Assembly: GCA_028551475.1 (NCBI GenBank)
Contig: CM052357.1
Location: 12,261,931 to 12,325,930, forward strand
Origin: Casuarina equisetifolia
Lineage: Eukaryota; Streptophyta; Magnoliopsida; Fagales; Casuarinaceae
Reading direction: 5' to 3'
Length of the DNA: 64,000 nt
Shown here: positions 23,347-33,800 of the stretch, in pieces
How the letters are laid out: each line of letters starts with the position of its first letter
Numbering within the stretch: the stretch's first letter is position 1
The notes under the pieces: model-generated
Seen by the model: the letters and a program-made list of their open reading frames with translations, nothing else
What the model was told of the DNA's origin: nothing
Databases searched by the model: none
Position numbers and translations under genes: made by a program

Positions 23347-24650
23347 TGTTCGGTGAAATTTATATGCAAGTGAACATGTCGAACAAGTAATATAATGATA
23401 AGAAAGATATCGTCCCACAGAGATTGGTGATTACTAGACCAACTAATTACTAACGGTGAATAACTCCTAGAATTTATCTAGCAAACCAAATTGATGGATG
23501 ATAGATTAACTAACTAAGTCTAAGAAAACTTAATAAAAAAAATATGTTAGAGCATATGACTTCACTATAATTACTAGGTACTAATATTGATTATTTATGC
23601 TTGCAAAAGAGATAATATCTATGTGATGGCGGAATTTCTTAATTTATTTACTATCCTATGTCTAGATATAGCAAACCTACTTAGTTCATTAATTCACTAT
23701 ATCTCTATATGTAAATTGAAACAAACCAAATGCATTAGGATCTATGAATATTCCCAGTCTACACCGAAAGCCACACAAACAATATAGTATATGTCTATTC
23801 ATATTTAATCTATGGTTACATATTACAAGAAGCAACTGCATGCTATTTCCTGTCGGTCTTTAACATACAAATCAACTCATCTAAGTGGTAGCTAATCACC
23901 TAAAAGCATTAAACTCCGTAATATGTAACTTCACATAAATAAAATATCTTGTAAAACATAATAATCATAAGATTCATACCATCATAATTAGGTTACATCA
24001 TAGCTCTAACAAAAATAAACTAAAACATAAAGAAATAATAAGGAAGAATGGTAATAAGAAATAAAGAAGGCATCTTGAATCCAAGAATAAGAAGTTTGTC
24101 ACCCTTTTTGTCTTCTCTTCAAGAAAACCTTGAATTCTTGGCCTTTCTCTTGAGTTGTGCTCAATTTCCTCCTCTCTTCTTTTGCCTCTTCTTTTCTCTT
24201 AAATAGGGTTTAGGTTTAGACCTATCTCCTATCTTAGTAGAATTGGATTTTAGAGACCTAAAACAATTGGGTTTTAGAGACCTAAAACAATTGGGTTTTA
24301 GAGACCTAAAACAATTGGGTTTTAAAGACCTAAAACAATTGGGTTTTGAACTTCTAAATTAATTGAGACTTGAATTCCTAACATGACTAGGTTTTCTATT
24401 TAAATAGAAAATCCAATAACAATTATCCAAAGCCCAAGCCTATCTTGACTCTCTTGATATTGATATTACAATTTTGCCACACAATAAGCATTAGGTTCTC
24501 CATGTTCATCCCTTTTCTCCTTGCCTCCTTGTGCTACAAAAACAAGACAAATTTAAATAAATAAGAGGAGTTCAAATATTTTCTCATAAGCATTGTATTA
24601 TTTATTGCCTAAAAAATAGGTAAAATAACTCTATAAAAATAGAATTGTCA
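23347..24650 (-). mobile_element. solo LTR, family S, minus orientation
   Basis: Plus-strand ends are TGTTCGGTG and AATTGTCA, with a perfect duplication GAAAG (23342-23346 and 24651-24655) inside the integrase gene. It reads as the reverse complement of 12758-14408 at both ends: 23347-23400 matches the end of that element, and 24601-24650 matches its start. Length is 1304 bp with no internal coding region. Confidence 0.9.
24236..24345. repeat. 24-bp tandem repeat inside the solo LTR
   Basis: About four and a half copies of a 24-bp unit, GGGTTTTAGAGACC followed by TAAAACAATT. Each unit contains the inverted pair TTTTAG/CTAAAA around AGAC. The last copies are diverging. Confidence 0.85.
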
Positions 24651-24655
24651 GAAAG

Positions 24656-25481
24656 AATTGTTTAGGTTGCAAGGGACTAGCTTTAACTATACTTCAACTT
24701 ATCATCCCCAATCAAATGGACAAACAGAGGTACTTAACCGAACCTTAGAAATATACTTGAGATGCTTTACAGGTGACTCTGCTAGTTAGTGGAGTAGGTG
24801 GCTTAGCTGGGCTCAATTTTGTTATAACACAAGCTAGCATAGCTCCATTCTTTACACTCCATATGAAGTGGTTTATGGTCAGAGTCCTCCCTTACTTCTT
24901 CCATATGCAGTTGGTAGTACAAGGGTTGGGGAGGTGGAGAAGATAATGTAGGAAAGTGTAAAGTTCTTTCTCAAATTAAGAAGAACTTGCAAACTACTCA
25001 AGAACAGATGAAGCACTTGTATGATCGACACCAACGTGAAAAGCAGTTTAAGGAAGGTGACTTAGTCTATGTCAAACTCCCTCCCCATAAGCAGATCTCT
25101 CGCTCCCACTGCCGCCAAAACAAGCTGTCTTCGCGTTTCCAAGGACCCTACAAGGTTGTGCGGCATATAGGGTCAATTGCTTATAAGTTATCACTGCCTG
25201 GGAGTGCCAAGGTGCATCCCCTTTTTCATGTACCAAAGCTCAAGAGGGCAGTTGGGCAGCAGGTTGAAGATAACGATGATTTTCAAGATGCTGCAGCAAA
25301 TTTCGAAAAAGAAGAAAAAACTCCCCAAGCAATCTTGGAAGCTCGTACAAGACAAGGAAGAAGAAAGATTTTAGTACACTGGCAAGGGCGACTGCCATCA
25401 GAGGCAACATGGGAGGATCAAGCACTTTTCCAACAGAAGAATCCGGACTTTCCATTGCAATTCATGGGACCAAAGCCTTGA
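24656..25481 (+). pseudogene. gypsy integrase C-terminus with chromodomain
   Basis: Resumes after GAAAG with the core motif [17 protein letters not shown]. Two or more Trp codons in the next stretch have become stops. The frame 24987-25481 is open and carries GDLVYVKLPPH, SRFQGPYKVV and KVHPLFHVPKLKRA. It ends in a chromodomain-like segment (ILEARTRQGRRKILVHWQG, then EATWED), which targets chromovirus integration in known families. Confidence 0.88.
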
Positions 25482-25510
25482 GGACAAGGCTGATTTCAAG
25501 GGGGCGGGAT

Positions 25511-25918
25511 TGTTGCAGTTCTGAAACGTGGAAGTTATTTTGTGCTGTTTCGGACATGTGTGTTGTATGGTTTAATTGTTCAAGTCGGTTTGTGGGTCTT
25601 GTTTTATAAATTGGGCCAGGTTGGGTGAACTTTATGGGTATGATGTGGGGTCTATGCTAGTTGTATACGGAGAGAAAGTCTATATCTCTCTCCAGAACAT
25701 TTCCTTTGTTTTGTCTTTTGTGAATCCAGAAACTTCCCAAGTGCTTGCTCCCTTAGAGCTTGAAATTGTTCCGTCGTTGCATGAATTTCCTTCACTATTC
25801 CGCGACGTCAACGCACCCGTCCGAATCCTCTTGAGGATCCCGTACTCGCTGGCCCAAATACCAGGTCACGAGTCGTTGCCCATTAAGCTTTATTAGTGCT
25901 GGAGGCAGATCTTGAACA
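25511..25918 (+). repeat. right (3') LTR of the plus gypsy element
   Basis: Starts TGTTGCAGTTC and ends CTTGAACA, 408 bp. It is preceded by the purine tract AAGGGGGCGGGAT and followed by the duplication AACTC. The frame at 25576-25896 is within the LTR and is not a gene. Confidence 0.92.
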
Positions 25919-25923
25919 AACTC

Positions 25924-26347
25924 CTATATGAGTTCCGTCTCTGCATGCTCTTCTTTGAATAAACAAAACCAAACCTATGCTTGTCCTTCGAGGTTCCAGG
26001 AAGCATATTGCATTTTTTCCCCTCAAAGAATTGTTTTGACTGGTTGATGCAACCGGTGGGATCTCCTTCCCCATCGTAATGTGGGAAGTCCATCCTCACT
26101 ATTAGTTGAGGACTCACAAGGATACTGCCCATCTAACATTCATCCTCCTTTTCAGACGATTGTCTGGAACTTCCTTCTTCCAAGACTTTCTTCAGTTGGT
26201 TTGCTAGTAGGCTGTCCCTCTTGTTGTTCATCGCAGCAAACATTTGCTGCATCATCTTTATAAGTTCCTTGAACTGACAATCCAACTTATTCTCGCCTAC
26301 TTCTTTCTTAACTCCAACCACCTTAACTAGTGTCTCTAATGCCAATT
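25924..26347 (-). pseudogene. gag N-terminal part and primer-binding site of the minus gypsy element
   Basis: Minus strand: TTGGCATTAGAGAC just inside the LTR (26333-26346) is the primer-binding site. A gag start region follows with an Arg/Glu-rich coil (MMQQMFAAMNNKRDSLLAN) and then the conserved gag entry (MDFPHYDGEGDPTG, about 26065-26100). Frames shift between the two. Coding stops at 25924 and continues at 9480. Confidence 0.78.
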
Positions 26348-26678
26348 TGTTACAAGACTCTATAACAATCGGCCTAGTTGGGGGAACTAAAGTTAAATCA
26401 AAAGTGAAAAGGTTCGTAAACCTTTTCTCCTTATGTTGGGAAGCCTTAGCCAAAAGTGTTTCAAGTAAGGCACTAGTTCTTGGAGAGAGTATAGGGAGAT
26501 AATAAGGGACTTTGATGATTTTCAGCTTAAATTGCAAAAGACCCGCCTTATCCTTTTAAATGACTCTTTTGCTAGCCTAACCATCGTGGATCTACTAGCG
26601 TGTTTAGGACACAAAATAGCTTCAATCCTCCAAAAGCACACGTAAGGTCTAGATCCTCTGTCCTCCTGATCCGTAATA
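26348..26678 (-). repeat. 5' LTR of the minus gypsy element, partly deleted
   Basis: TGTTACAAGACTC start shared with 4112. It aligns to the 3' LTR except for an internal deletion of roughly 150 bp near 26570-26605. The outer edge is eroded (GTAATA where the partner has TTAACA). Confidence 0.78.
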
Positions 26679-27878
26679 GTCACTTATAAGTCAATATAAT
26701 TACTAGAGGATGAGAGAGTTCACTATACGAGAAATTAATTTTAACTCTTATAGGTTTTGGAAAAGCCTTAAGTACTGAGAATATTACTTTTTCTTATGAG
26801 AATTATTTATCCTAAATCACCTTTTTTTAATTGTATGTGTTTACTATTAAATCCTCCTTGATCTTCAAACAGTTACAAGAGTTACCTTTCCCAATGGAGC
26901 TTAACATTGAAATCATATAAGAGAAGCCTCTTGATGGTGTGGTTCCCTCTGAATACCCAAAGTCGGTCTATCCTACAAGTTCTCACCTACCTTAAATTGG
27001 GTCAAACCTAACTTCATAATGCCAAGAATAATGCAAAGCACTAATGAACCGTTTAACGGTATCATTTAGGTAATTGACAAACTACACCCAAACCTCCGAA
27101 AAGCAAGTGGTAGGAGAAGATATTGCGATCGCCAGAACACAGACAATTGATCCTACCACCATTACTTCCGATAACTGTTTGTCCATTGTTTTAGTATCAA
27201 TCCTAATGGCTGCATCCCACCTAATGTCACCGTTGAGATGCTAAATCAAAATTACTTATCCACCTGATGCTGGTTCCCATAAAATCCTTAAGCAAGCATG
27301 TGAGGATATAGTGATATATATCCTCAGGCAATAAGATCCACCTTCCTAAAAGATACATGCGTACAATTCTTCTAATGAAGTTCTTGTTTTATTCCATTCG
27401 ACATGAAAAATGTACAAGAAAATGACGTGTCAAAACAGAATTGCCACCAAAGAAAGGTCTCAGACTACAAACACTAGTCTAAAACATTTGTAAAACCCCA
27501 AAAACAGTTTTCCGTCTTCTTTCCTTCGATCAGGCAGAACTACCTGTACATAGATTAGTAGTTCCACACCAAGTATTTTCCCAGGAAGAATAAAAAAAAA
27601 CTCGAGATTTCCAAAACCTAGAAACAATATTTCATCTCAGTTCCTTCTCGTTTGTTATAACCACATCTGGCTGAAAATTTATTTGACAAAACTTACTGTA
27701 AACAGGTTACAAGTAGCGCAAGAGACATGAAATAGGGAAAAAAAAAAAAACAAAAGAAATGAAAATTCCTTACATTATTCAGATCTATCTTTCCAAGTAC
27801 CAAACAGGAAAAACATTCTGAAGGACCAGGAAACTCTATCTGAGCAGGCGGAACCGATTAAGAAAAAGCATGAAATCT
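26679..27878. other. intergenic DNA and 3' UTR of the next gene
   Basis: No coding signal. The right part (about 27400-27878) probably includes the 3' UTR of the minus-strand 80-residue gene. It has A-rich runs at about 27592 and 27741. Confidence 0.45.
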
Positions 27879-28429
27879 TCAAGATTCAGGGCGGGCCTTA
27901 ACAATGAAATTCTGGCGACTGATGGGATTCATAACCACTGGTGGACCTGCAGTACGGGGCCACGCCTGGAATTTTTTGTCAGTTTCTTCCCACCATTCCT
28001 GGTTTGAAACAGTTGTTGGGGTAGTACCTGGATCAGAATATAAGAAATTTTCTCAAGGTATCAGAGCACAACAGCAGCAAAAATTCAAGATGAAAATCAT
28101 AACTTAAAAGGATCATCACTTCAAGTAGTCTTGTTGTACTTAAATCTGGTAAATTGGCAGTAACCAAATGGTTTCACATTTGTGCGGGTAGAGAGTTTCC
28201 TGTCATAAAATAAAGCTCCTGTCTTTGTGTTACTTAATCGGGATTGGTCCATGAATTGTTTCTGCTTATCATCGGTTTATATTTCTTACATCTCGTACTA
28301 AAAGTTGACATAAACCAATCGGGAAAAAAACTGACCTCCAAATATCTTCTTATCAGCAATGTAATGGTCACATACATATGCAACCGCAAATGATCCCAAG
28401 ACAGCAGAAATAATGTACTTGGCTGTCAT
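27879..28429 (-). CDS. small single-pass membrane protein, 80 residues (At4g00585-like)
   Basis: Exons 28429-28336 and 28027-27879, joined across a 308-base GT-AG intron inside a Gly codon, give 80 residues and a TGA stop. The N-terminus (MTAKYIISAVLGSFAVAYVC) is one hydrophobic segment without a cleavable presequence. It is followed by DHYIADKKIFGGTTP and a conserved-looking WPRTAGPPVVMNPISRQNFI tail. I remember near-identical short proteins across plants (Arabidopsis At4g00585), reported among mitochondrial membrane proteins and perhaps linked to respiratory complex I; that link is from memory and uncertain. It lies alone between the transposon cluster and the EFR3-like gene, and in Arabidopsis this gene is on another chromosome. 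Confidence 0.88.
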
Positions 28430-28436
28430 GTTGAAA

Positions 28437-29745
28437 CTGCATACAGGAAAAAGAACCAAATATCATGGGAGATAGACTGTGAATGCAAAATATGTCAACG
28501 TGAAATGCTTGTAAACAAAAGTGGAGTACGTCACCGATAAGAAATAGCACCTATATTATTCTAAGGTGCAAATGTCCACCACAGATCTCAGCTATATCAC
28601 TCAGCAAAAAATTTGAAATGCAAACAAATTGTCCGACTCACATTTTTTGCACATGTTAAAGGATAGAGCTCTAAATTTACAATAGAGTGAACATAAATGA
28701 CCTAAACAACCAAATGAGCAGAAACGCGATCACTAGAAATTCCTTATTACAATGAATGGCTGTTAATGAACTTTAAATAAAGGTGATGCAAATTTTCTAG
28801 TATAACGATCTTGCATCATCACATATTCATTGAAAATGATGGGAACATATTGATGGAAACCAGTATCCTCAATCTGCATATAATTGAGCACCTAAAATAT
28901 CAGATAACCTTGCAACATGTCTTTGGTAGTCAAAAAGTTCAGCCCTTACTAGTAAACAAACCTCAATGTTTGTGAGCCCAATTCTCTGAGGATTATAAAC
29001 CAACGCAAACAACCCCACCCACACAACTACCCACCCTGGGGGGTTGTTGTATCGCGCGGGGGAAGGGGGGGAACGGAACAAAGGGGATATAGCCAATGCA
29101 ACAGTTCCACAACAGAAAATCATATAAAGACTCATCAAGCACTTAATTCTCATCATCCTTACACAGTAAAACTCCTCAAAACTAGTTATTTAACCACAAT
29201 CTCATGCCCCATGTCCCTACTAAGTTCAATTTTCTACCTCGTGCACGAAGCTATCCTCTTTTCTCTTCTTCTCTTCCAAGAAATGGTTGAGACTCGCCTA
29301 ATTAGGCTGAGCGTCTCCTCCTCTCAGCCCCCACCATGAAAAACATAAGACAACTAGTATCGTTTACCCCCTTTTGGATCTAGTTATCCAATATTTTCTC
29401 AGCGGCCACACAACCAAATGACAGATCGATTGACAAACAACTCGAAACATCGACTAAATCGACAAATAAATCACGCCGAAAAAGCATCCAAAATGATCGT
29501 AACAAAAGAGAAATAATTGGAACCCTAGGGCATTTCTAATCATTCCCAGTCCCTGTAGGTCCAGCAGTCAAACAGATCATGGTGCTACCAATTCAAAACC
29601 CCGATTCAGAGAGACCAAGAGAGAAAGAGGAACTCACCTGGCGGCTTATCGTCCACGGCGCGTTCCGCTGTTTCTCTTCAACCTTCCACGGCCTTCTTTC
29701 TGTCCAGCGAAAACGGAAAAGCAATTTTTGTGGTTCTTATATAAG
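28437..29745 (-). promoter_or_regulatory. leader intron, leader exon and TATA box of the 80-residue gene
   Basis: Seven bases upstream of the ATG is a TGCAG acceptor (about 28437-28441). A matching donor (GGCGGCTTATC side, CCAG|GTGAG on the minus strand) lies at 29633-29642, giving a leader intron of about 1.2 kb. TTATATAA at 29737-29744 is the likely TATA box. The intron holds a run of G-rich sequence at 29036-29080. Confidence 0.55.
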
Positions 29746-29800
29746 AAAACGACGACGTTTTGGATCCTTCGCGGATTTCTCTCTCCTCTCTTTCTGTTCA

Positions 29801-30883
29801 TTGGGCTGCGCTATTTTACGCTACTGTCCGTGTTTCCCTGCTATCGTGAAACTTCCCCCCACATGAAGCGACACCGTCAACCTTCTGATTGAGAATAACA
29901 CTAGTAGCATTATTGCTAACCTAAAATCTGTAATTTATTGTCATAATTAGATTTTACATTTACTTATAATTTCTAAAATATTCTTAGCAAAAATGCACTA
30001 ATTCAATTTCAAAATAATAAAATCTAATTTGATTAAATTAAAGTTGATTTGTAAAATTTTCTTTTATCATTTTTTTTCCATGCACATACCCAAATTCATA
30101 CAATTTAATGTCAAATTTAGAACTAAGAGATTTCAGAAAATACCTACTTTCAATTGCGCCGCTTGCTAACTTCTTTTAAGGAATCATAAAAGTTTAATTA
30201 CTTTATAAATGAAATGAGAGACCAAAATAATCTTGATCACATCAACATCACAGGGATGACAACAGTTTGCTCTAGTAGATAAAAAGTGGTGCATGTTTGA
30301 ACAGTTCATAGTAGTCGCTTGAGTAATATGATGCGAAAAGATCACCACTTACGACATGATCGAATAACACCCAAAAACACAATATTTTAGCTGATCCATT
30401 AGTTCATTTAGAGTAACAGAAAACCATTTACAAGATATTGCATCTATGCTTTGGGGAAGGCACTGAAGCAAGAGAGTTATAGGAGGGTCTGATGCATCCC
30501 CAGCAATGAAGTCTATAAACAAACACGAAGTTTACATACACCTCAATACAACGAGGGAAACAAAAACACATCAATACTCTTCTTCACGATATAAGGATTT
30601 TAGCTGGGAATGGGGAATTCTGACCCTTGGCTTTGAAACTCCTCGTGGTTAGCCGGCTTCGTCCTGAATGTGGTCATATCTAGAGAGAAGAAAAGAACGA
30701 AAGAATTTGACGAAGTAACTAACCGATCCAATTACTCTGCACCATACTAAGAAGCAAGTGGTGTAGAGTAAAAAGTGGAATACTCGTTGCTGGGGAGCCT
30801 CTGAGCTTGAAGACCAAGAGCTCTCAGATGGATGTTGATGATTTCTCATCTGACCCACAAAATCTTTAGTTATACTTAAGACA
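29801..30883. other. intergenic DNA and 3' UTR of the EFR3-like gene
   Basis: A+T-rich, with no coding signal. The stretch from about 30420 to 30883 is likely the 3' UTR of the minus-strand EFR3-like gene. Confidence 0.5.
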
Positions 30884-33800
30884 TCAACAGCCAGCAGCTT
30901 TTAGAAAGTTGTCAAATGGACTTGATGCTGGTAGTCTGAAGGAATGGGGATGATGTTGGTACTCTGTTGCACATGGCATTAAAACAGGGCCTGGTGACAG
31001 TTGCCGTGAATTGACGATGAAGTCTTCGTCAATGAAAGGATTGCCAGCCTGCATTTTCATTTGAATCCACAATTTTAGAATCTCTAAAACTAAACGTCAC
31101 CTTTTAAGGACTTACTATTATATTTGCTCCCAAATAGGAAACCAGGAGTATATGCATAAAACATGACTTTATCCCAAATAGATGGTATGGAGCATATGAC
31201 GAAGATTCATAGTTGAATTATGTGCTCATTTTGAGTTTTGGAGCGAGAAAGTACCCCATGAACAGACGCATCAAATTGGGGATAGCTATCCATCTTCTCA
31301 AACTCAGGCTCCAGATTTTCTGAAGTGAAGCTCGTACTACTTTCATGTTTCGGTTGGGCAATCATCACATTGGACATCTTCCGCTGCTTTCCAATGAGTA
31401 GTGCCTCACAGTTACGGGTCACTTCCTTGTAAGACACATCCGGAACGGGAGAGACAGAAACGCGTCCAACTTGATATGCCGTCTCCAAGACCTGAGCATA
31501 TGAAGCAAACTGTCATTACTTTGTAGAGAGAAGAAACACGTTCTCCAACTATCTTTCACACCGATTCTCTTTAAAGCAGTTGACACTAAATAAGAGAGCA
31601 TGAAATGGCTAACATACTGATTCTAGTAGTTGATTGACGCTCAAAAGATTGGGGATTTCAGTGGCCAACTCTGACTTATGTTTACTGTGAGTTTCAAAAG
31701 AATCCATAAATGAATCCTCCTCTATTGAGAAAATTGGACTAACCTGCAAAAAAACAATAACTTCATGCAGGTTTCAAGCATTTGTAGACATAAAGACATG
31801 CAAGATAATTACCTCCTTAAGAGATTCATTGTTCTTTGGATCAACCTGATCTATTTTGTGCGGTGTACCTCCAAACAACTGGCTTCCTAGGGGACACATA
31901 TCCTCAGGCACAAATTCATCTAGTAGGCGCTCCCTTACAGTGGACAGCTCAGACTGCAAAAATGCCAAAATTTATTGAAGGAGAACACCAGAACAATAGA
32001 AAAATTAGCTTTTTGATCTTAAAGGCAGTCTAAGATCTCACTTCTGACAGATTTTCCAAGCTTTTCACAATCTCAGAAGCAAAGGACTCCCTAGTCCAAT
32101 CTTTGTTGATCTCTATTTCTGAAAGTGTTTTCGAAGCTGAAATATCATCTTCTTTCGATCCAAATACATTTGCAGGATGATCGGATCCAGTCTTAACTGC
32201 CTTTAACTTATGATCTTCCACTAAACATAGGAATGGGTCATCCTGATTTGAGCATGATACGAAGACAAGTAAGTTTGAATTAAAGATTTTCAATCATCAC
32301 AATTACGTGTGAGGAAACCATAAGAACTGGCAGTCTTCTGTCTCACGAGGTACTGCCTTTCACTGTGTTTGATAACCATCACTTTGGCAATCAATCACAT
32401 GAACAAGAAAAATGGAATCTATTACCGGAAAAAGATATAGGAACTTTACACCCCTTATAGTAGTAAGAAAATTGGTTACAACGTTGTCCAATAATCATCA
32501 CTTCATAAGTAATGACTCATACTTACAATTATATCTGAGAGAGCTGCCTTGGAACTGTGGACAAGAGGAAGCAAATTATATGCTTTTGAGGAAAAGAGAA
32601 TCATCGACGTTGCCAAGGTAAAGAGTGATCTGCGTCGTGAAGGTGGCAGAGGCCCTGAAATAGAAGCAGGAATAACGCTTGAGCTGAGGATTTGAGATCC
32701 CATCAATGCAAAATTAGGCTTGTTCATTCTGAGTACTATGATTGTGCATGTAATCAGGACATATAAGTATTGGAAAATGTACAAGCTGACTATGCTGAAG
32801 CACTTCATGAGAAAAAAGAATTAGCATAGCTTCTTACTTTCTTGTCCCTTTGTTAGCCCCAAGTACACAAGGACAGTAGAACATGCAATACATTCACCAC
32901 CAGCTATTTTGAATAACCAAACTTAAAATCTAGTCCTTCTAGATGTATAGGAGTGAAAGTAGAATGAAAACTTTGAGTGCTGACCTCTTTCATTGAGAGA
33001 TATGTCTCTCAAAGAAAATGCTAGCTGAAAACTTCGAACTAGAACCTCATTGCTGGAATTCTGCGAGACAAGAAAAAAAATCCAGTACAATGGAAAAGCT
33101 CATTTAAAAGACTATGGATAACTAATGTAGCCAGCAGATTCATCCCCCACTCAGTTTAAATAGATGGAATATATGCGTACAAATAGCAAACAAACTTGGA
33201 ACATATGTTATTGGAATCCAAACCAAAGAACTTCCAAACAATTCTGAAAGAAAAGATGAACTCTAACCGAATGGGAAAAATAAAGCTCAGCAAAAGAAAA
33301 GGTAACGCATAGGGAAAGCTCATCCACACTTATTTATTACTAATAGAGTAGATGATTTTATCAAATCACCACTTATTCTAAGAGTTTAAACAAATAAAAT
33401 ATGATCAATTTGATCATTTAATAATATTTTGCTACTTATTCATCGTATAGGATTTAAACTCCAACTAAACAAATAAAGCCAGCCATGCAACTTGTTTAAT
33501 AAATTGAGAATGAATTGTAAAGTTAAGATTTGAACTTAGGATCTCTACTCTTATACTATACTAAATTGTTAAGTATTCTAAAAGCTCATTTTTTTTATTA
33601 GTAAATATTTAATAATATATTACCAAAATGATCTGAATTTGAACCATCTATTTAAGTCAGATATTTTCTAAGATTTCAAGTATCTCAAATCTTAAACTAG
33701 TATGAAGTTCTATTTGATTATTCAATAGGCATCCTGAAACTATCTTTTCCATGTGAGTTAAACCTATTCTGTATGAGTTAGTCTCAACACATAAAATATC

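Larger units (their letters stand above)
9481..25918 (+). mobile_element. plus-strand Ty3/gypsy chromovirus, itself interrupted twice
   Basis: LTRs 9481-9890 and 25511-25918, with a perfect 5-bp target duplication AACTC (9476-9480 and 25919-25923). A primer-binding site follows the left LTR and a purine tract (AAGGGGGCGGGAT) precedes the right one. The order gag, protease remnant, RT, RNase H, integrase and terminal chromodomain marks a chromovirus; the short LTRs (about 410 bp) suggest a Reina-like lineage, which is inference. It is split by a copia element (11779-22118) and a solo LTR (23347-24650). About 10% LTR divergence by eye, mostly transitions. Confidence 0.92.
4112..26678 (-). mobile_element. 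old minus-strand Ty3/gypsy retrotransposon, split by a later element
   Basis: Outermost element of the nest, read on the minus strand: 5' LTR 26348-26678, primer-binding site, gag start 25924-26330, a break where the plus-strand gypsy inserted (9481-25918), then gag zinc knuckle, protease, reverse transcriptase, RNase H and integrase from 9480 down to about 4770, and 3' LTR 4112-4576. The gag-PR-RT-RH-IN order is that of Ty3/gypsy. Flanking 5-mers are TAGTG on the left and probably TAGTC on the right; the right LTR edge is eroded. Every coding part carries stops and frameshifts, and two TRIM-like elements sit inside it. It must be older than everything nested within it. Confidence 0.85.

Noticed and set aside
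29579..29866. 95-codon plus-strand ORF
   Set aside because: Lies across the minus-strand leader exon and promoter of the 80-residue gene; no motif.
33330..33740. Possible transposon relic in the intron between two EFR3-like exons
   Set aside because: A+T-rich with a few words like a primer-binding site or B-box on the minus strand, but no repeat pair or target duplication could be found.
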